Source: Flavobacteriales bacterium UBA852
GTDB taxonomy: Bacteria > Bacteroidota > Bacteroidia > Flavobacteriales_E > Vicingaceae
NCBI GenBank assembly: GCA_002295925.1
Contig: DBGO01000016.1
Coordinates: 130,248 to 194,247, forward strand
Direction: 5' to 3'
DNA: 64,000 bases
The notes below the pieces were generated by a model. That model searched no databases and was not told where the DNA came from. It was given only the letters and a program-made list of their open reading frames with translations. Shown in pieces: positions 63,064-64,000 of the stretch (positions are counted from its first letter, which is position 1; each line of letters starts with the position of its first letter). A program made the translations under genes and the position numbers.

Positions 63064-64000
63064 AATGTATTTACAACACTTAGCTTTATATCAATTTAAA
63101 AACCACGAGCATCTGACACTTGATTTTTCGGAGAAAACCGTTTGTATTTTAGGCAATAACGGGACAGGAAAAACAAATGTTCTTGATGCTATTTACTATT
63201 TATCCATCGGCAAGAGCTTTTTCAATGCGCAAGACATTCACAATATTCAACACGGGAAAAATGAATTTTCATTAAAAGGCATCTATTACATCGACAACGA
63301 AAAAGAAACCATTTTGTGCTCGGCAGGCACGCAAAGAAAAAAAACAATTAAAAGAAATGATAAACCTTACAAGCGATTAGCCGACCATTTAGGGTTAATT
63401 CCCGTTGTATTTATCAGTCCTACCGATATTTTATTATTGATTGAAGGCAGTGAAACACGCCGTAAATTTCTCGATGCATTTATCGGTCAATTAAATGCAA
63501 CCTACATTCAAGATTTAATCAATTATCAACGTACACTATTGCAACGCAATACACTCTTAAAGCAATTTGCCGAAAATCATTTTTTCGATGCCGAAACACT
63601 TTCGCTTTACGACGAAAAATTAATTCTTCTGAACGAAAAAATTCACTCCGTCCGCAAAGAATTTATTCAAGATTTTAAACCTTACTTTTTGGATTATTAC
63701 CGGAAACTCAGTCAAAAAAACGAACATATCGATTTACAATACGAATCGCAATTTCATGAAAACAACATTGCCGAAACATTTTCAAACAATCAAAAGCGTG
63801 ATTTGGCAGCCACACACACAACCACGGGGATCCATAAAGATGATTTGTTATTTTTGAAAGATGAACGCCCGATAAAAAAATCAGGAAGTCAAGGACAGCA
63901 AAAAACGTACCTTTTAGCACTAAAATTAGCTCAAACAGACTATTTAAAAAAACACGCCCAACAAACCCCTATTTTGTTATTGGATGATATTTTCGATAAA
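63064..64000 (+). CDS. recF: DNA replication/repair protein RecF (partial, 3' end outside window)
   Basis: Open from ATG 63064 to the window edge (312 codons). It begins MYLQHLALYQFKNHEHLTLDF and shows Walker A GNNGTGKTN near residue 37, the DILLLIEGSETRRKFLDAFI segment typical of RecF, the signature region SGSQGQQKTYLLALKLAQ and Walker B LLLDDIFDK right at the edge. Only the last few tens of residues should be missing. RecF loads RecA at gaps with RecO and RecR. Secure. Confidence 0.94.

Overview
This 64 kb window is a stretch of a Bacteroidota chromosome. The phylum call rests on AT-rich DNA, the block bamD-rpoZ-coaBC-DUF4835-recN, a type IX secretion (T9SS) C-terminal sorting domain, HmuY-family proteins, DUF3822/DUF4199/DUF4286/DUF1573 genes, a Rho factor with a long Asn/Gln-rich insertion, and promoters of the TTG-N20-TAnnTTTG type instead of Shine-Dalgarno sites. 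The class cannot be fixed from the sequence alone.

Layout. 1-8330: a partial pRiA4b ORF-3-like gene, inorganic pyrophosphatase, then a plus-strand run of a STAS protein, RNase Z, BamD, RNA polymerase omega, CoaBC, DUF4835, RecN and FabI, closed by a terminator. 8494-16690: an accessory block. Six minus-strand genes (T9SS-sorted HmuY paralogue, lipoprotein class II chelatase, FMN-binding/4Fe-4S membrane protein, small unknown protein, TonB-dependent receptor, HmuY lipoprotein) follow one well-formed promoter. An IS982-family element with a decayed transposase lies directly upstream. 16718-31642: AIM24-like protein, GT-C membrane glycosyltransferase, aconitase with a structured leader, a minus-strand set (conserved unknown, DUF3822, RsmD, CoaD, TlpA-like), a RecD-like helicase plus fructosamine kinase, a TPR protein and GyrA. 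31849-45355: ClpC, ribosomal protein bTHX with a histone-H1-like tail, DUF4199, Rho, an epimerase, TyrS, a DnaQ-like exonuclease, two DUF1573 proteins, an aminotransferase, a DUF4177-like protein, DUF423 and a saccharopine-dehydrogenase-like enzyme. 45424-64000: DnaX, a beta-helix lipoprotein, DUF4286, the biotin operon bioB-F-D-A followed by an ABC-F ATPase, a glycosyltransferase with a beta-propeller protein, a small exported protein, Mfd, an alpha-oxoamine synthase (probably serine palmitoyltransferase) and the start of recF.

Most of the window is housekeeping. The most interesting part is the accessory block at 8494-15667. It has the surface parts of a heme-uptake (hmu) system, but instead of hmuSTUV it carries a lipid-anchored CbiX/CbiK-type chelatase and a membrane redox protein with an ApbE-type flavinylation motif. 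I infer that it could reduce and demetallate heme, or handle another metallo-tetrapyrrole, outside the cytoplasm. A second pattern is that several genes have an exact TAnnTTTG element ending only 4-5 bases before the start codon, which predicts leaderless mRNAs.
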